This document shows, in pieces, positions 43,984 to 54,111 of a DNA stretch of 64,000 nucleotides. A model generated the notes under the pieces. The model was not told the DNA's origin, searched no databases, and was given only the letters and a program-made list of their open reading frames with translations. Each line of letters starts with the position of its first letter. The stretch's first letter is position 1. The stretch comes from Myxococcales bacterium (GTDB lineage: Bacteria > Myxococcota > Myxococcia > Myxococcales > Myxococcaceae): positions 17,040-81,039 of the forward strand of contig JACPVI010000028.1 in assembly GCA_016191815.1 (NCBI GenBank), in the 5' to 3' direction. The translations under genes and the position numbers were made by a program.

Positions 43984-45438
43984 TTGCTCGCCGCGATCCG
44001 AAAGCACTGGCTGCGCGCTGCGCTCGGCGCCTGGGCCGCGTTCACCGCTTGGTGCGTGGCCGGGTTTCCTCCCCCGGTGGATCTCCCTGCGCACGGTGCT
44101 CAGCTCGAGACGCTGAAGAACCTGCTCTCGGGAGATCCGGGGGTGAGCGCAGTCTACGAAGTGCGCTTCCCGCTCGGTTATGGGTTGACCTACTGGCTCT
44201 TCCTCCCGCTGGCCTTCGCCACCAACGGAGCCTTCGCCGTCCGGACAGCCCTCTGGGTGACGCTCCAGCTCTTTCCTCTCTCGCAGCTCGCCCTGCTCCG
44301 GGCATTCCGCCGGCCCGACTGGTATCTCCTGCTCGGCCTCCCGCTGGCCTTCAACCTCTCGTACTGGTACGGGCTCCTCCCGGGCCTTTTCGCTCAGCCG
44401 TTCGTCTTCTTCGCGCTCGCCGCCTACGCCCGAGGGCTCGACTCTCCGAGCTGGCGCTGGCCGCTCTTGCTCAATCTCGCTGCCGCGGCGGCGATGCTCT
44501 CGCACCTGGTCGCCTTCGTGGCGCTCTGCCTCGGCCTGGTCGCCTTCGGGCTGACGCGGAGGCCTCTGTTCCGCTCACTTCGGGCCGCTGTGCTGGGCCT
44601 GCTCGCCCCGGCGCTGCTCTGCCTCCCCAAGGCATGGGCGATGGCCCACCGCGCCGTCACGGAGGGGCCGTGGCCGCCCACCGAGTACAACCTGACTTCG
44701 CACTTCGCCTGGTTCTTCCAGAACTACCGTCCGGAGGGCGTGCTGGCGGCCGCCGCGCCGCTCGCGGTATCCGCCGTCTTCGCCGCGCTCTACCTGTGGA
44801 GGTGTCGCTCGGAGCCGGTCGGGCCGGCGGCGCTCCTCTTCGCCCTCTTGGCGCTCTACTTCGCGACCCCGAAGACGCTCTCCGGCATCTATCTCATCAG
44901 CGTGCGCCTGCCGGTGCTCGCCGCGGTCGCCTCGCTCCTGCTCGTCTCCGCGGAGGCGATCGTCCGGCCGTTGCGAGTCGGGCTGGTGCTCCTCTCCCTG
45001 GCCTCGCTCGCGGAGACGGCCATCTTCCACGCCCGCTTCGCGCGCGCCGTCGCCGGCCTGGAGGAGATGGTCCGCGAGCCGCCTCCCTGGCGCCACGGCT
45101 ACCTCTCGCTGGCGGGGCGGCGTGTCCTCGGCAGCAAGCACGTCTACCTGGAACACCTGGGCCAGTGGTGGACCGCCACCCACGGCGGAGCGGGCCACAA
45201 CTTCTTCGCCGACGCCGAGCACCACCCGGTGCGCTTCCGTGACGGGGTGGCGCTGCCTTCCGACTTGTGGGCCTTCCCTCCGGAGGCGGCGGACCAATTC
45301 GACGCGCTCTTGGTGTTCGGCGACGCGCCGCTGCCGCCGCACCTATTGGGCTGGAAGGAGATGGGGCGGGCCCACTCGTGGAGGAAGCTCGTCCGGCCTG
45401 CTTCAATGCAGCCTGCGCCCCACCACGACGCTCAGTGA
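43984..45438 (+). CDS. Polytopic membrane protein, glycosyltransferase-like
   Basis: About 484 aa with roughly nine to ten hydrophobic helices (for example LYWLFLPLAFA-like GLTYWLFLPLAFATNGAFAV, PLLLNLAAAAAMLSHLVAFVALC as a landmark split by loops, PVLAAVASLLLVSA). The first extracytoplasmic loop (GFPPPVDLPAHGAQLE) contains an acidic pair as in the GT-C fold, and a soluble C-terminal domain of about 110 residues follows (GKSKHVYLEHLGQWW-like GSKHVYLEHLGQWWTA). This resembles mannosyltransferase-type GT-C proteins, but a definite family is not recognised. No ATG or GTG fits; TTG at 43984 is the best start. The end overlaps the convergent 91-aa gene by 36 bp. Confidence 0.6.
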   Translation: MLAAIRKHWLRAALGAWAAFTAWCVAGFPPPVDLPAHGAQLETLKNLLSGDPGVSAVYEVRFPLGYGLTYWLFLPLAFATNGAFAVRTALWVTLQLFPLSQLALLRAFRRPDWYLLLGLPLAFNLSYWYGLLPGLFAQPFVFFALAAYARGLDSPSWRWPLLLNLAAAAAMLSHLVAFVALCLGLVAFGLTRRPLFRSLRAAVLGLLAPALLCLPKAWAMAHRAVTEGPWPPTEYNLTSHFAWFFQNYRPEGVLAAAAPLAVSAVFAALYLWRCRSEPVGPAALLFALLALYFATPKTLSGIYLISVRLPVLAAVASLLLVSAEAIVRPLRVGLVLLSLASLAETAIFHARFARAVAGLEEMVREPPPWRHGYLSLAGRRVLGSKHVYLEHLGQWWTATHGGAGHNFFADAEHHPVRFRDGVALPSDLWAFPPEAADQFDALLVFGDAPLPPHLLGWKEMGRAHSWRKLVRPASMQPAPHHDAQ

Positions 45439-45678
45439 TGGGTTCACGCGCTCGAGCCGGAGGCGCTCCAGTTCCTTGCCGGTGAGGTCCGTGAGCAGCC
45501 CGACCCTCCCCTCGAGCGGCCGCAACTCGGAGACCTCCGTGGCTCGGACCCCTACAGTCACCTCGCCGTGCTCCGCGTGGCTATCCACCTCGCTCGAGGC
45601 GGCGTTTCCCGGCTCCGGGGAGGAGGCCCCGAATCGCCTCCCTTCCACGATCAGCAGGCAATCGACCAGCTCCGCCAT
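45403..45678 (-). CDS. Small protein of unknown function
   Basis: A 91-aa protein starting MAELVDCLLIVEGRRFG with GAGGAG just upstream at good distance. The sequence alternates short strands and polar stretches (GEVTVGVRATEVSEL, GLLTDLTGKELERLRLERV), which fits a small beta-rich domain such as a PilZ- or DUF-type fold, but no match is certain. It overlaps the 3' end of the convergent membrane protein gene by 36 bp. A good ribosome site and an intact frame support coding. Confidence 0.5.
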   Translation of the reverse strand: MAELVDCLLIVEGRRFGASSPEPGNAASSEVDSHAEHGEVTVGVRATEVSELRPLEGRVGLLTDLTGKELERLRLERVNPSLSVVVGRRLH

Positions 45679-45913
45679 GCGCTCCTCGCCGAGTCAAGGT
45701 AGGGCGCCGCTGCGGGCGCGGCAGGGCGGGCCGCAACGCGCCGAGGCGGTTCGGCACACTGTGTGACACACCCGCGGTCCTGCCGCCGCTCGGCTCGCGG
45801 CAGCCCCGACACGGGCTCGGGCTTTCCTCCTCTCTTTCCTCGGGTGGCCCGCGGCTTCGGCGATGGCACGCCCGTTGCCCCCGCCGAGTCGAACGCCCCC
45901 GCCGGAGAACCCA

Positions 45914-48900
45914 ATGCACGCACCCGTTCGATTCGAAGGAATGCGCCGCGCCGCGCTCGCCCTGTGGCTGGCCGCCCTCGGCTGCCAATCCACGACCAAG
46001 GACCCAGAGCTGACTCGGCGGGTGGAGCCTGCCTCCTTCCAGCCGAACCCCGGCGCCGAGCCATTGGCCAGCCCCGCTCCGGCAGCCCTGGTGGCGGTCG
46101 AGGAGCCCGATCCCGACGGCGACGAAGGTGGCGAAGGCCAGCCGGTCGGCATCCACCTCGGCTCGTGCGACGGCCCAGGTTGCGAGCTGGTCATCCACTT
46201 CTCCCAGGCGATGGCGAAGCGCCCGAAGGTGCAGCTGGAGCCACCGCTCAAGGGCAGTTTCCACTGGCGTTCGCCCCGGGAGCTGGTGTTCACCCCGAGG
46301 AAGAAGCTGGGCTGGGGGCACCAGGTTCAAGTCTCCGTCAGCGACGCGGTGCCGCTCACCGGCCCGGCGCAAGCCCAGGAGCGGCCTTTCATCGACAACT
46401 TCTCCGTTCCCTATCTCCAGGTGGCGGGGAAGGTGGCCGACTGGCCGGTGGTGGAGGGCCGTCCGCGGCTGGTGACCATCCTCAACCAGATGACCGACCG
46501 GATCGGCCGCGGGCCGGCGCTGTTGCTCTACGACCAGCCGGTCGATCCCCGAACGATCTCGAAGGAGATCTACGCCACCGACGACCGCGGCCAGGCGCTG
46601 CGACTCAAGATTCGCCGGCCGAAGAGCGCGGCCCCGATGTACGACGGGGAGATCGACCTCTCCCTGCTGGTGGCGGTGTCGCTCCCGGACCTGCCGGCGC
46701 ACGGCGAGCGCGTGACCCTCTCCTTCCCCACTTGGCAGCAGGGCGACCGCGGCGAGGCGGAGGCCGCCACCGAAAGCCGCATCCTCACGGTGAGCTCGAG
46801 CTTCGCGCTGGTGGGAAAGGAGTCCGACGGCGGCGGCTTCGAACGCCTCCCGCTGGAGGGCCGCATCCTTCTCCGGTTCAACAACTCCATCGACGCCCGC
46901 ACCCGTGAGGCGGTGTCGATGCGTCCGGAGCCCGAGTCGATGAACGCCGAAGTCTGGGGAGACACCCTCTCGATTCAGCTAAAGCTCAGCCCCGGCGCAC
47001 CGCATCGCCTGCGCGTGCGCGGCCTTAGGGACATCTTCGGGAACGAGCTGGACGAGAAGGTGGACCTGGAGCTTCGCGCCCAGGATCTCTCCGCGGTGCT
47101 GGAGACTTCCAGGCTGCCGCTGCTCCTCGAGCGGGGAGAAGTCCGGCTGCCGGTTCGCACCCAGAACACCGGCCCGGTCGCCGTGCAGCTCTGGAGGTTC
47201 GACTCGCCGCAGTCCTTCCTCGAGGCGCACGAAGCGATGAAGAGGCCGGCCAGCTGCTCCACCCTCGGCGCTCTCGCCAAGCTGGGCGCCGCCACCGCCC
47301 GGCCCAAGTCACGCCTCAATGCCTCACCGGAGGTGCTCGACGTGAAGCTGGGCGTCCGCCCCGGCTTCTACTGCGTCGACGTCAGCGCAGCCGGCCGAGG
47401 GAGCGAGAGCGAAGGCACGCCGCTCACCGGCGCGGTGCTGGCGCAGGTCTCCAACCTCGGCACCACCGCGAAGGTATTCTCCGGCGGCATCCTCGCCTGG
47501 GTGACGCGGCTCGACGAGGCCAGCGCCGTCCCGCGCGCCAAGGTGACGTTGATGGACGGGGAGGGGAAGGTCCTCTCCCGGGGGGTGAGCGGCGAGGACG
47601 GGGTTGCCCTCCTCCGCGCTGACGAGGTGGCCAGCGGGGCCGGACTATCGAAACGCGTTTTCGTCCTCGCCCAGACCAAGGAGGATGCGACCCTCACCCA
47701 GCTCGACGACGAACGGCTGTCCCAGCCCTGGCAGTTCGGGCTTCAGGGCGAAGTGGTCGGAGGAGGTCCGCTGTACGCCTCGCTCTTCACCGACCGCGGC
47801 GTCTATCGCCCCGAGGAGACGGTCCATATCAAGGCGATCGTCGCCGGCGCCGGGTCGCTGTCCTCCTCCGAGCGGAAGGCGCAGCTCCGCGTGCAGGATC
47901 CGCGGGGCCAGCAGGTGATCGACCAGGCAGTTCCGCTGGACGCTTTCGGCGCGGCAGACCTGGATCTCAAGTTGAAGCTGCAAGCCCCGGTCGGCTCCTA
48001 CTCGGTGCGCCTGTCGCGGGGCGACCGCTCCACCACCCGGCGGTTCCAGGTCGAGGAGTACCGGGTTCCGACCTTCGAGGTGAAGGTGTCCACCCCGGAT
48101 TCGAGCTGGAGCCGGGAGGCCGAACTCTCCGCGACGGTGGAGGCGCGCTACCTTCACGGCGGCGCTCTCTCCGGGCGCGAGGTCCGCTACTCGGTGCTGC
48201 GCGACCGCGAGGTGTTCGCGCCGGCCGGCTTCCCAGGCTACGTCTTCTCGCTGGAGGCGCCCGCTCCGGTCGGCGCGGTGGAGGAGGCGGAAAAACGCCT
48301 CGACGGCGACGGCCGGCTGGCCTTGCGTTTCCGCGCCGACCATCCTTCGAGCGCCGGCCCGATGCGCTACGTGGTGGAGGCCAGCGTCACCGACGTCGAT
48401 CGCCAGGTCTATGCAGGTCGGCTCTCCAGCGTGGTGCACCCGGCGGCGTTCTACGTCGGCGTTCGCCCTCCGGCGCGGCGGGTGGTGCACGAGTCGTCCG
48501 CGATCGAGGTGCCACTGGTGGCGGTGAAGCCCAGCGGCGAGCCGGCGGCAGGCGTGGACATCCGCGCCGCCATCGAGCGCGTGGACTACCACACCACCGC
48601 CCGCCTGGCCGGAGCGAGCGCAGTGGAGTTGCACAACCGCCCGGTGGAGGAGCGGGCCGGAGAATGCGCAGTGAAGAGCGGTGAGGGCGATGCCACTTGC
48701 CGCTTCAGGGTGTCCGACGCGGGCGAGTACCTGGTGCGCGCCTGGGCCACCGACGCCGGAGGCCGGACCGTGCAGACCGGCTTCCGCGTCGCGGTGAGCG
48801 GGAACGACCGGGCCGCCTGGCCTCGCTTCGACCAGGACCGGGTCGAGGTGGTGGCCGACAAGCCCAGCTACCGGCCGGGCGACACCGCAAGGTTGGTGGT

Positions 48901-51589
48901 GCAGACCCCGTTCCCCAAGGCACGCGGGCTGCTCACCCTCGAGAACGGCGCCATCCTCACCCGGCGGATGTTCGAGATCGACGGCGACACGCCGGCGCTG
49001 GAGGTGCCGATCGACGCCTCGCACGCGCCCAACGTCTTCGCCTCGGTGGTGCTCCTGCGCGGGCGGGCGCACGGCGAGAAGGACGCGACCGGGTTCGAGA
49101 CCGGCGCGCCCGCCTTCAAGCTCGGCTACGCGAACCTGAAGGTCGAGCCCTCCTCGCAGCGGCTCTCGATCGAAGTACAGCCGGAGCGCTCCGTCTCCGC
49201 TCCCGGAAAGCCGCTGCAGCTCCAAGTCTCCGTCCGCGACGCCGCCGGCAACCCCAGCGCAGGCCAGGCCACGGTGATGGTGGTGGACGAGGCAGTGCTC
49301 GGGCTGACTGCCCACCGCACGCCGGATCCCATCTTTGAGCTCTACTCCGCCCGCCCGCTCGGTGTCCGCACCGGCGAGAGTCGCCTCGAGCTTCCCAACG
49401 CCCGTCGCGCCCGCCGCGAGCAGCTCTTCCCCGGCGGCGACGGCGGCGAAGGCTTCGGCCTGAAGATTCTCCCGGCGGACTTGCGAAACCTCTTCAAGAG
49501 CACCGCCTACTGGAACCCGAAGCTGGAGGTGCCCGCCTCCGGCGTCGCCCGCGTCACCGTGGAGCTGCCCGACAACCTCACCACCTTCCGGGTGATGGCG
49601 GTGGTGGTGGACCAGGGCGGCCGCGCCGGCTCGGGCGAGAAGAAGGTGACGGTGCGAAAGCCGCTGATGGTGCAGCCGGTGCTGCCTCGGTTCGCCTACC
49701 CCGGCGACGAGCTGCGTCTCGAGGCACTGGTGTTCAACGGCACCGAGCGGACTGGCAAGGTGGAGCTCTCGGCAAAGCTCGCCGGGCTGGACGCCGCGGG
49801 GGAGCCCTTGGCCCTGAGTGGGGTGGTGAAGCCGGGCGAGTCGGCGCGCTTCTCCTTCCCGGTGAAAGTGGTGGCCCGGAGCGAGGCGGTGGTGCGCTTC
49901 GCCGCGAGCCTCCTCGGAGAGAACGACGCGGTGGAGGTGAAGCTGCCGGTGCTCAACCCCGGCTCGAAGCGGGTGCAGGTGGCGAGCGCGCAAGTCTCCG
50001 GCGAGCGCGAGCTGTCGCTCTCCTTGCCGGCGGATCGCCAGGTGGGCACCGAGCAACTGGAGGTGATGGTCTCCACCACCTCTCTCTCCGAGCTGAAGGA
50101 CTCGGTGGATTACCTGATGGGCTACCCCAACGGCTGCATCGAGCAGACCACCAGCCGCGCCTACCCGCTGGTGGTGCTCAGGGACCTCTTGCCGGACATG
50201 GGGGTGACGGTGAGCGAGGCGGATCTCCAGAAGTTCTCCGAGGCCGGCATCAAGCGTCTGCTCTCCTTCCAGACGCCGGCCGGCGGCCTGGCGTACTGGC
50301 CGGGGAGCGACAAGCCGCACGCCTTCGGCACCGCCTTCGGCCTCACCGCGCTGATCGAGGGCAAGAAGCGCGGCTTCGACGTGCCCGACGACGCGCTCCG
50401 GCGGATGGGCGACTACCTCGAGTCTCAGCTCCGCCAGGGCACCATCTCCGAGGAGATGCCCCACGGCGGCATGGCCGACGCCGACACCCGCGCGCTCTTC
50501 GTGGTGACGCTGGGCAGGCTCGGGCGCCCGCAGCCCTCGTACCTCTCGTCGCTCTGGCGCGAGCGGCAGAAGCTCACCCCGTTCGGGCTGTCGATGCTCG
50601 CGGTGGCGGTGAGCGAGTCGGAGGACTCCTCGCTCCTGCAGCCGGTGCTCGCCGAGGTGCGGAAGGCGGCCCAGGAGTCGCCGCAGGAGGCCTGGTTCGA
50701 GGGCGACCGCGCCGCCGGCTGGTCGATGGGCTCGCCGCTCCGGACGCACGGGATGGCGCTCTTGGCCTTCTCCGGCGACACCCGGAGCGACGCGAGCGCC
50801 AAGCTGCTCAGCGGCCTGCTCAAGCGCCGCGTGGGCGGGCTGTGGGGCAACACCCAGGAGAACGTGTTCGGCATCATGGGAGTGGCGAAGCTCGCCGGAT
50901 CCGCCGGGGCCCCGGGCCCCGCGCCCAAGCTGCAGCTTGCGGTCGACGGGAGGGAGATCACCGACGGGGCGATGGAGGCCGTCTCCCCCCGGGTGCGCCG
51001 CTACCTCGCCCCCTCCGACGCGCTGGCGCTTGCCAGAGGACGGGAAGCGGCTCCGAAGGTCCAGCTCCGCAACCGGGGCGTCCCGGTCTACCTCACCGTC
51101 CGCGCGCAGTACGACGTGACGCTGGAGGGGAAGAACCGCGAGGCGCGGGCCAGCGGCTTCACCGTCACCCGCCGCTACGAAACCTTGGAGGGCGTCGCGC
51201 TGGACGGGCGGGCGATTCCGCTGGGCTCGGTGGTGCGGGTCCGGCTGGGCGTGAAGAGCGAGGAGAAGCGCAACTACGTCGCCATCGACGACAAGCTCCC
51301 CGCGGGGCTGGAGCCGATGAACACTGCGCTCGCCACCACCGAGCGGGTGTCGCAGGGCAAGATGACGCCGGAGCGCGAGCGCGGCCTCGCTTCGCTCTCC
51401 TACAGCGAGACTCGCGACTCGCGGGTGGCCTTCTACGCCGACGAGCTGCCGGCGGGCTCGTACGAGTACGTCTACCTCGCTCGGGCCACAACTCCGGGGC
51501 GTTTCCTCCGCCCGGCCGCCTCGGCGGAGGCGATGTACGCGCCGGAGATCTCCGGCGCGACCGCCATCGACGAGGTCGAGGTGCGATGA
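45914..51589 (+). CDS. Bacterial alpha-2-macroglobulin lipoprotein with intact thioester
   Basis: A 1891-aa protease-trapping protein. The lipoprotein signal ends LWLAALGCQS, placing it in the periplasm on a membrane. MG-type beta domains fill most of the length (RFQVEEYRVPTFEVKV is the MG3 landmark). The central segment FKSTAYWNPKLEVPASGVARVTVELPDN (split landmark) is the A2M family block. The thioester CIEQ is intact, Cys1408 to Gln1411 (YPNGCIEQTTS), followed by the helical thioester domain. The family inhibits invading or foreign proteases by covalent trapping. pbpC follows with a 4-bp ATGA overlap, the classic pairing for repair of damaged cell wall. GGAG six bases before the ATG at 45914 was preferred to the ATG at 45941. 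Confidence 0.93.
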   Translation: MHAPVRFEGMRRAALALWLAALGCQSTTKDPELTRRVEPASFQPNPGAEPLASPAPAALVAVEEPDPDGDEGGEGQPVGIHLGSCDGPGCELVIHFSQAMAKRPKVQLEPPLKGSFHWRSPRELVFTPRKKLGWGHQVQVSVSDAVPLTGPAQAQERPFIDNFSVPYLQVAGKVADWPVVEGRPRLVTILNQMTDRIGRGPALLLYDQPVDPRTISKEIYATDDRGQALRLKIRRPKSAAPMYDGEIDLSLLVAVSLPDLPAHGERVTLSFPTWQQGDRGEAEAATESRILTVSSSFALVGKESDGGGFERLPLEGRILLRFNNSIDARTREAVSMRPEPESMNAEVWGDTLSIQLKLSPGAPHRLRVRGLRDIFGNELDEKVDLELRAQDLSAVLETSRLPLLLERGEVRLPVRTQNTGPVAVQLWRFDSPQSFLEAHEAMKRPASCSTLGALAKLGAATARPKSRLNASPEVLDVKLGVRPGFYCVDVSAAGRGSESEGTPLTGAVLAQVSNLGTTAKVFSGGILAWVTRLDEASAVPRAKVTLMDGEGKVLSRGVSGEDGVALLRADEVASGAGLSKRVFVLAQTKEDATLTQLDDERLSQPWQFGLQGEVVGGGPLYASLFTDRGVYRPEETVHIKAIVAGAGSLSSSERKAQLRVQDPRGQQVIDQAVPLDAFGAADLDLKLKLQAPVGSYSVRLSRGDRSTTRRFQVEEYRVPTFEVKVSTPDSSWSREAELSATVEARYLHGGALSGREVRYSVLRDREVFAPAGFPGYVFSLEAPAPVGAVEEAEKRLDGDGRLALRFRADHPSSAGPMRYVVEASVTDVDRQVYAGRLSSVVHPAAFYVGVRPPARRVVHESSAIEVPLVAVKPSGEPAAGVDIRAAIERVDYHTTARLAGASAVELHNRPVEERAGECAVKSGEGDATCRFRVSDAGEYLVRAWATDAGGRTVQTGFRVAVSGNDRAAWPRFDQDRVEVVADKPSYRPGDTARLVVQTPFPKARGLLTLENGAILTRRMFEIDGDTPALEVPIDASHAPNVFASVVLLRGRAHGEKDATGFETGAPAFKLGYANLKVEPSSQRLSIEVQPERSVSAPGKPLQLQVSVRDAAGNPSAGQATVMVVDEAVLGLTAHRTPDPIFELYSARPLGVRTGESRLELPNARRARREQLFPGGDGGEGFGLKILPADLRNLFKSTAYWNPKLEVPASGVARVTVELPDNLTTFRVMAVVVDQGGRAGSGEKKVTVRKPLMVQPVLPRFAYPGDELRLEALVFNGTERTGKVELSAKLAGLDAAGEPLALSGVVKPGESARFSFPVKVVARSEAVVRFAASLLGENDAVEVKLPVLNPGSKRVQVASAQVSGERELSLSLPADRQVGTEQLEVMVSTTSLSELKDSVDYLMGYPNGCIEQTTSRAYPLVVLRDLLPDMGVTVSEADLQKFSEAGIKRLLSFQTPAGGLAYWPGSDKPHAFGTAFGLTALIEGKKRGFDVPDDALRRMGDYLESQLRQGTISEEMPHGGMADADTRALFVVTLGRLGRPQPSYLSSLWRERQKLTPFGLSMLAVAVSESEDSSLLQPVLAEVRKAAQESPQEAWFEGDRAAGWSMGSPLRTHGMALLAFSGDTRSDASAKLLSGLLKRRVGGLWGNTQENVFGIMGVAKLAGSAGAPGPAPKLQLAVDGREITDGAMEAVSPRVRRYLAPSDALALARGREAAPKVQLRNRGVPVYLTVRAQYDVTLEGKNREARASGFTVTRRYETLEGVALDGRAIPLGSVVRVRLGVKSEEKRNYVAIDDKLPAGLEPMNTALATTERVSQGKMTPERERGLASLSYSETRDSRVAFYADELPAGSYEYVYLARATTPGRFLRPAASAEAMYAPEISGATAIDEVEVR

Positions 51590-54102
51590 AGTGGAGACGG
51601 AATCCCCTCTCCCGCTGGCGGGAGAGGGCCGGGGTGAGCGAGGCCGAGGGAGCAGAAAGGTCGCCCCTGGAGATGCCGGGTTCGGGACCGGGACCGGGTT
51701 CGGCTTCGGGCCCGGGGAGGGGAACGGGTAGGGGCGGCGGGAACGTGCGCGGGAGGGCGAGGGCCACAGTGAGGGTGGCTGTCAAGGCGTCGTTGGCCTT
51801 CAGCTTGGCCGCGGTTTCAGCCGCGCTCGCCCTGGTGGGGCTGGTGCTCGCCCGGCCCTTCGAAGTGAAGGACCTTGCCGGCGGCCACGGCGATTCGACG
51901 CGCATCCGCGACTCGAGCGGCCAGCTTCTCCGCGAGGTGGTGAACGCCGAGGGCGAGCGGGCGCGGTGGGCACCGCTGCCGGAAATCTCCCCGCTGGTCG
52001 CGGAGGCCACCATCGCGGTCGAGGACGCACGCTTCCGCGAGCACCCCGGCGTGGATCCAATCGGAGTCGTCCGCGCCCTCACCCAGAACGCCCGCGAGGG
52101 TCGGGTGGTGTCCGGCGCCTCCACTCTCTCCATGCAGCTCTCCCGGAAGGTGCACCCCCACCCGCGAAACCTCTGGGGCAAGGCGACGGAGATGTTCGAC
52201 GCGCTCCGGATGGAGCGGGCCCTCACCAAGGACCAGATCCTCGAGCAGTACCTCAACCGCGCCCCCTACGGAGCGGGGACGATGGGCGTGGAGTCGGCGA
52301 GCCTGCGCTACTTCGGCAAGCCCAGCCTCCACCTGAGCCTGGCCGAGGCGGCGCTCTTGGCCGGGCTGCCCAAGGGCCCTTCGGATTTGAACCCGCTCCG
52401 CAGCTCGCGAGGGGCGAAGGCCCGGCAGTCCTTGGTGCTCGAGCGGATGCTCGCCACCGGCCGCATCAGCAAAGAGGACCGCGACCGCGCGCTGGCCGAG
52501 CCGCTCCAGTTCGTCTCGGCACCGCCGCCCATGGCGATGCACTTCACCGAGTACGTCCGTGAGCTGGCCAAGGGCCAGGCGGAGGTGCGCACCACGCTCG
52601 ACCGCGACCTGCAGCTCGAGGTGGAGCAGCTCGTGGCCGAGCACGTCCGGGGGCTCTCCGGCGCCGGGGTGACCAACGCCGCGGTGGTGGTGCTGGACAA
52701 CCACAGGTGCGAAATCCTCACGATGGTGGGCTCGGCGGACTGGTGGGACGAGCGGGCGGGCAGGGTGAACGGGGCCACCGCCAAGCGGCAGCCGGGCTCG
52801 GCGCTCAAGCCCTTCACCTACGCCCTCGCCTTCGAGCGCGGCGACTCGCCGGCCACTCCGGTGGCGGACGTGGAGACGCGGTACGGAGACCCGGCCGGCG
52901 AGCTGTTCTCGCCGAAGAACTTCTCCGAGGAGTTCTCCGGGCCGGTGCTGCTGGGCGAGGCGCTGGGGCGGAGCCTGAACGTCCCCGCGGTCCGGGTGGC
53001 GGAGCGGGTCGGCGCACAGGCGCTGCTCGATCGCCTGCACGATCTGGGCTTCGACTCGCTGGACAAGCCCGCCGGGCACTACGGGCTCGGGCTCACCCTC
53101 GGCAACGGGGAGGTGACGCTGCTCGAATTGGCCCAGGCGTATGCGGCGCTGGCCCGGGGCGGGTGGAGCTGCCGGGCCACTGCCTTCCCCCACGCGCCCG
53201 AGCTGCGCGCGCCGGCCTTCACCCAGGAGGTGGCCTACCTGGTCACGGACATCCTCAGCGATGAGGGCATGAGGATCCGCGCCTTCGGGCCGAACAACGC
53301 GCTCTTGCTCGGGTTCCCGGCGGCGGTGAAGACCGGCACCTCCACCAATTTCCGGGACAACTGGGCGATCGGCTACACCGAGCGGCACACCGTGGCGGTG
53401 TGGGCGGGCGACTTCGGAGGCCGTTCGCTCAACCACCTCGCCGGCGCCGCGGGAGCCGGGCCGCTCTTCCACAAGGTGATGAAGCGGGTGACCCAGCGCG
53501 CGGGCACGGGCCTGCCCTCGAAGCTCGAGGTGCCCGGCGGCGTGGTGGAAGTCTCGGTCTGCGCCATGTCGGGAAAGAAGCCCACCGCGCGCTGTCCGTC
53601 GCGGCGGGCGGCACGGGTGCCGGCCTCGCAAGCGCCCGCGGAGAGCTGTCCGTGGCACCGCAGTTTCCCGGTGGACCGGCGCAACGGCCTGCTCGCCGGC
53701 GTGAAGTGCCCGAAGGCCCACGTCGCCCATCGTTCCTTCGAGGCTCTGCCTCCGGTGTACGCCGAGTGGCAAGCCGAGCATGGAAGGCCGGCGCCTCCGG
53801 CGCGCTACTCGCCGCTCTGCCCCGAAGACGGGTTGGTCCCGCGCGCGGTGGTGATCACCTACCCGCGGCGGGGTGAGGTCTTCCTGGTGGAACCTGGCTA
53901 CGACCGGGCGACCCAGTCGGTCCAGCTCGCACTCGAAGTGGACCCGCGGCCCCCCGAGGTGACCTGGCTGGTGAACGGGCGCGCCGTCGCCCAGGCCGGC
54001 TGGCCGTACCACGCGGACTGGCCGCTCGAGCCCGGGAGGCATCGTCTCGAAGCGGTCGCCGGCGGCTTGCTGAGCGATCCGGTCTTCTTCGAGGTCCGCT
54101 AG
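51586..54102 (+). CDS. pbpC: Penicillin-binding protein 1C
   Basis: An 838-aa bifunctional peptidoglycan synthase. After a cytoplasmic N-terminus and one membrane helix (about 65-90) come the GT51 transglycosylase, with catalytic Glu146 (VEDARF) and GASTLSMQL, and the transpeptidase with Ser405 (PGSALKPF), SLN and KTGTS (Lys582). The C-terminal BiPBP_C domain (about 750-838) is the mark of PBP1C. It elongates and cross-links glycan in the periplasm. The first 60 residues are abnormal: the palindromic repeat encodes NPLSRWRERAGVSE, and a Gly/Pro/Ser-rich run follows. The start overlaps the alpha-2-macroglobulin stop (ATGA). If the true start is further in, the coupling is lost. Confidence 0.93.
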   Translation: MKWRRNPLSRWRERAGVSEAEGAERSPLEMPGSGPGPGSASGPGRGTGRGGGNVRGRARATVRVAVKASLAFSLAAVSAALALVGLVLARPFEVKDLAGGHGDSTRIRDSSGQLLREVVNAEGERARWAPLPEISPLVAEATIAVEDARFREHPGVDPIGVVRALTQNAREGRVVSGASTLSMQLSRKVHPHPRNLWGKATEMFDALRMERALTKDQILEQYLNRAPYGAGTMGVESASLRYFGKPSLHLSLAEAALLAGLPKGPSDLNPLRSSRGAKARQSLVLERMLATGRISKEDRDRALAEPLQFVSAPPPMAMHFTEYVRELAKGQAEVRTTLDRDLQLEVEQLVAEHVRGLSGAGVTNAAVVVLDNHRCEILTMVGSADWWDERAGRVNGATAKRQPGSALKPFTYALAFERGDSPATPVADVETRYGDPAGELFSPKNFSEEFSGPVLLGEALGRSLNVPAVRVAERVGAQALLDRLHDLGFDSLDKPAGHYGLGLTLGNGEVTLLELAQAYAALARGGWSCRATAFPHAPELRAPAFTQEVAYLVTDILSDEGMRIRAFGPNNALLLGFPAAVKTGTSTNFRDNWAIGYTERHTVAVWAGDFGGRSLNHLAGAAGAGPLFHKVMKRVTQRAGTGLPSKLEVPGGVVEVSVCAMSGKKPTARCPSRRAARVPASQAPAESCPWHRSFPVDRRNGLLAGVKCPKAHVAHRSFEALPPVYAEWQAEHGRPAPPARYSPLCPEDGLVPRAVVITYPRRGEVFLVEPGYDRATQSVQLALEVDPRPPEVTWLVNGRAVAQAGWPYHADWPLEPGRHRLEAVAGGLLSDPVFFEVR
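51604..51638. repeat. Palindromic intragenic repeat, copy C
   Basis: CCCTCTCCCGC and GCGGGAGAGGG form a near-perfect 11-bp hairpin with a two-base loop, followed by CCGGGGTGAG. It lies within the first 20 codons of pbpC and is translated in frame. Confidence 0.75.
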
Positions 54103-54111
54103 ACTCTGCGG

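Noticed and set aside
47645..50749. A 1034-codon open frame antisense to the alpha-2-macroglobulin gene
   Set aside because: It is a by-product of high GC3 on the other strand. The product is rich in His, Arg, Leu and Gly without domains, while the plus strand carries a complete family member.
50842..51585. Upstream extension of the pbpC frame to 50842
   Set aside because: It overlaps 744 bp of the conserved alpha-2-macroglobulin end in another frame. The ATG at 51586 gives the standard ATGA overlap.
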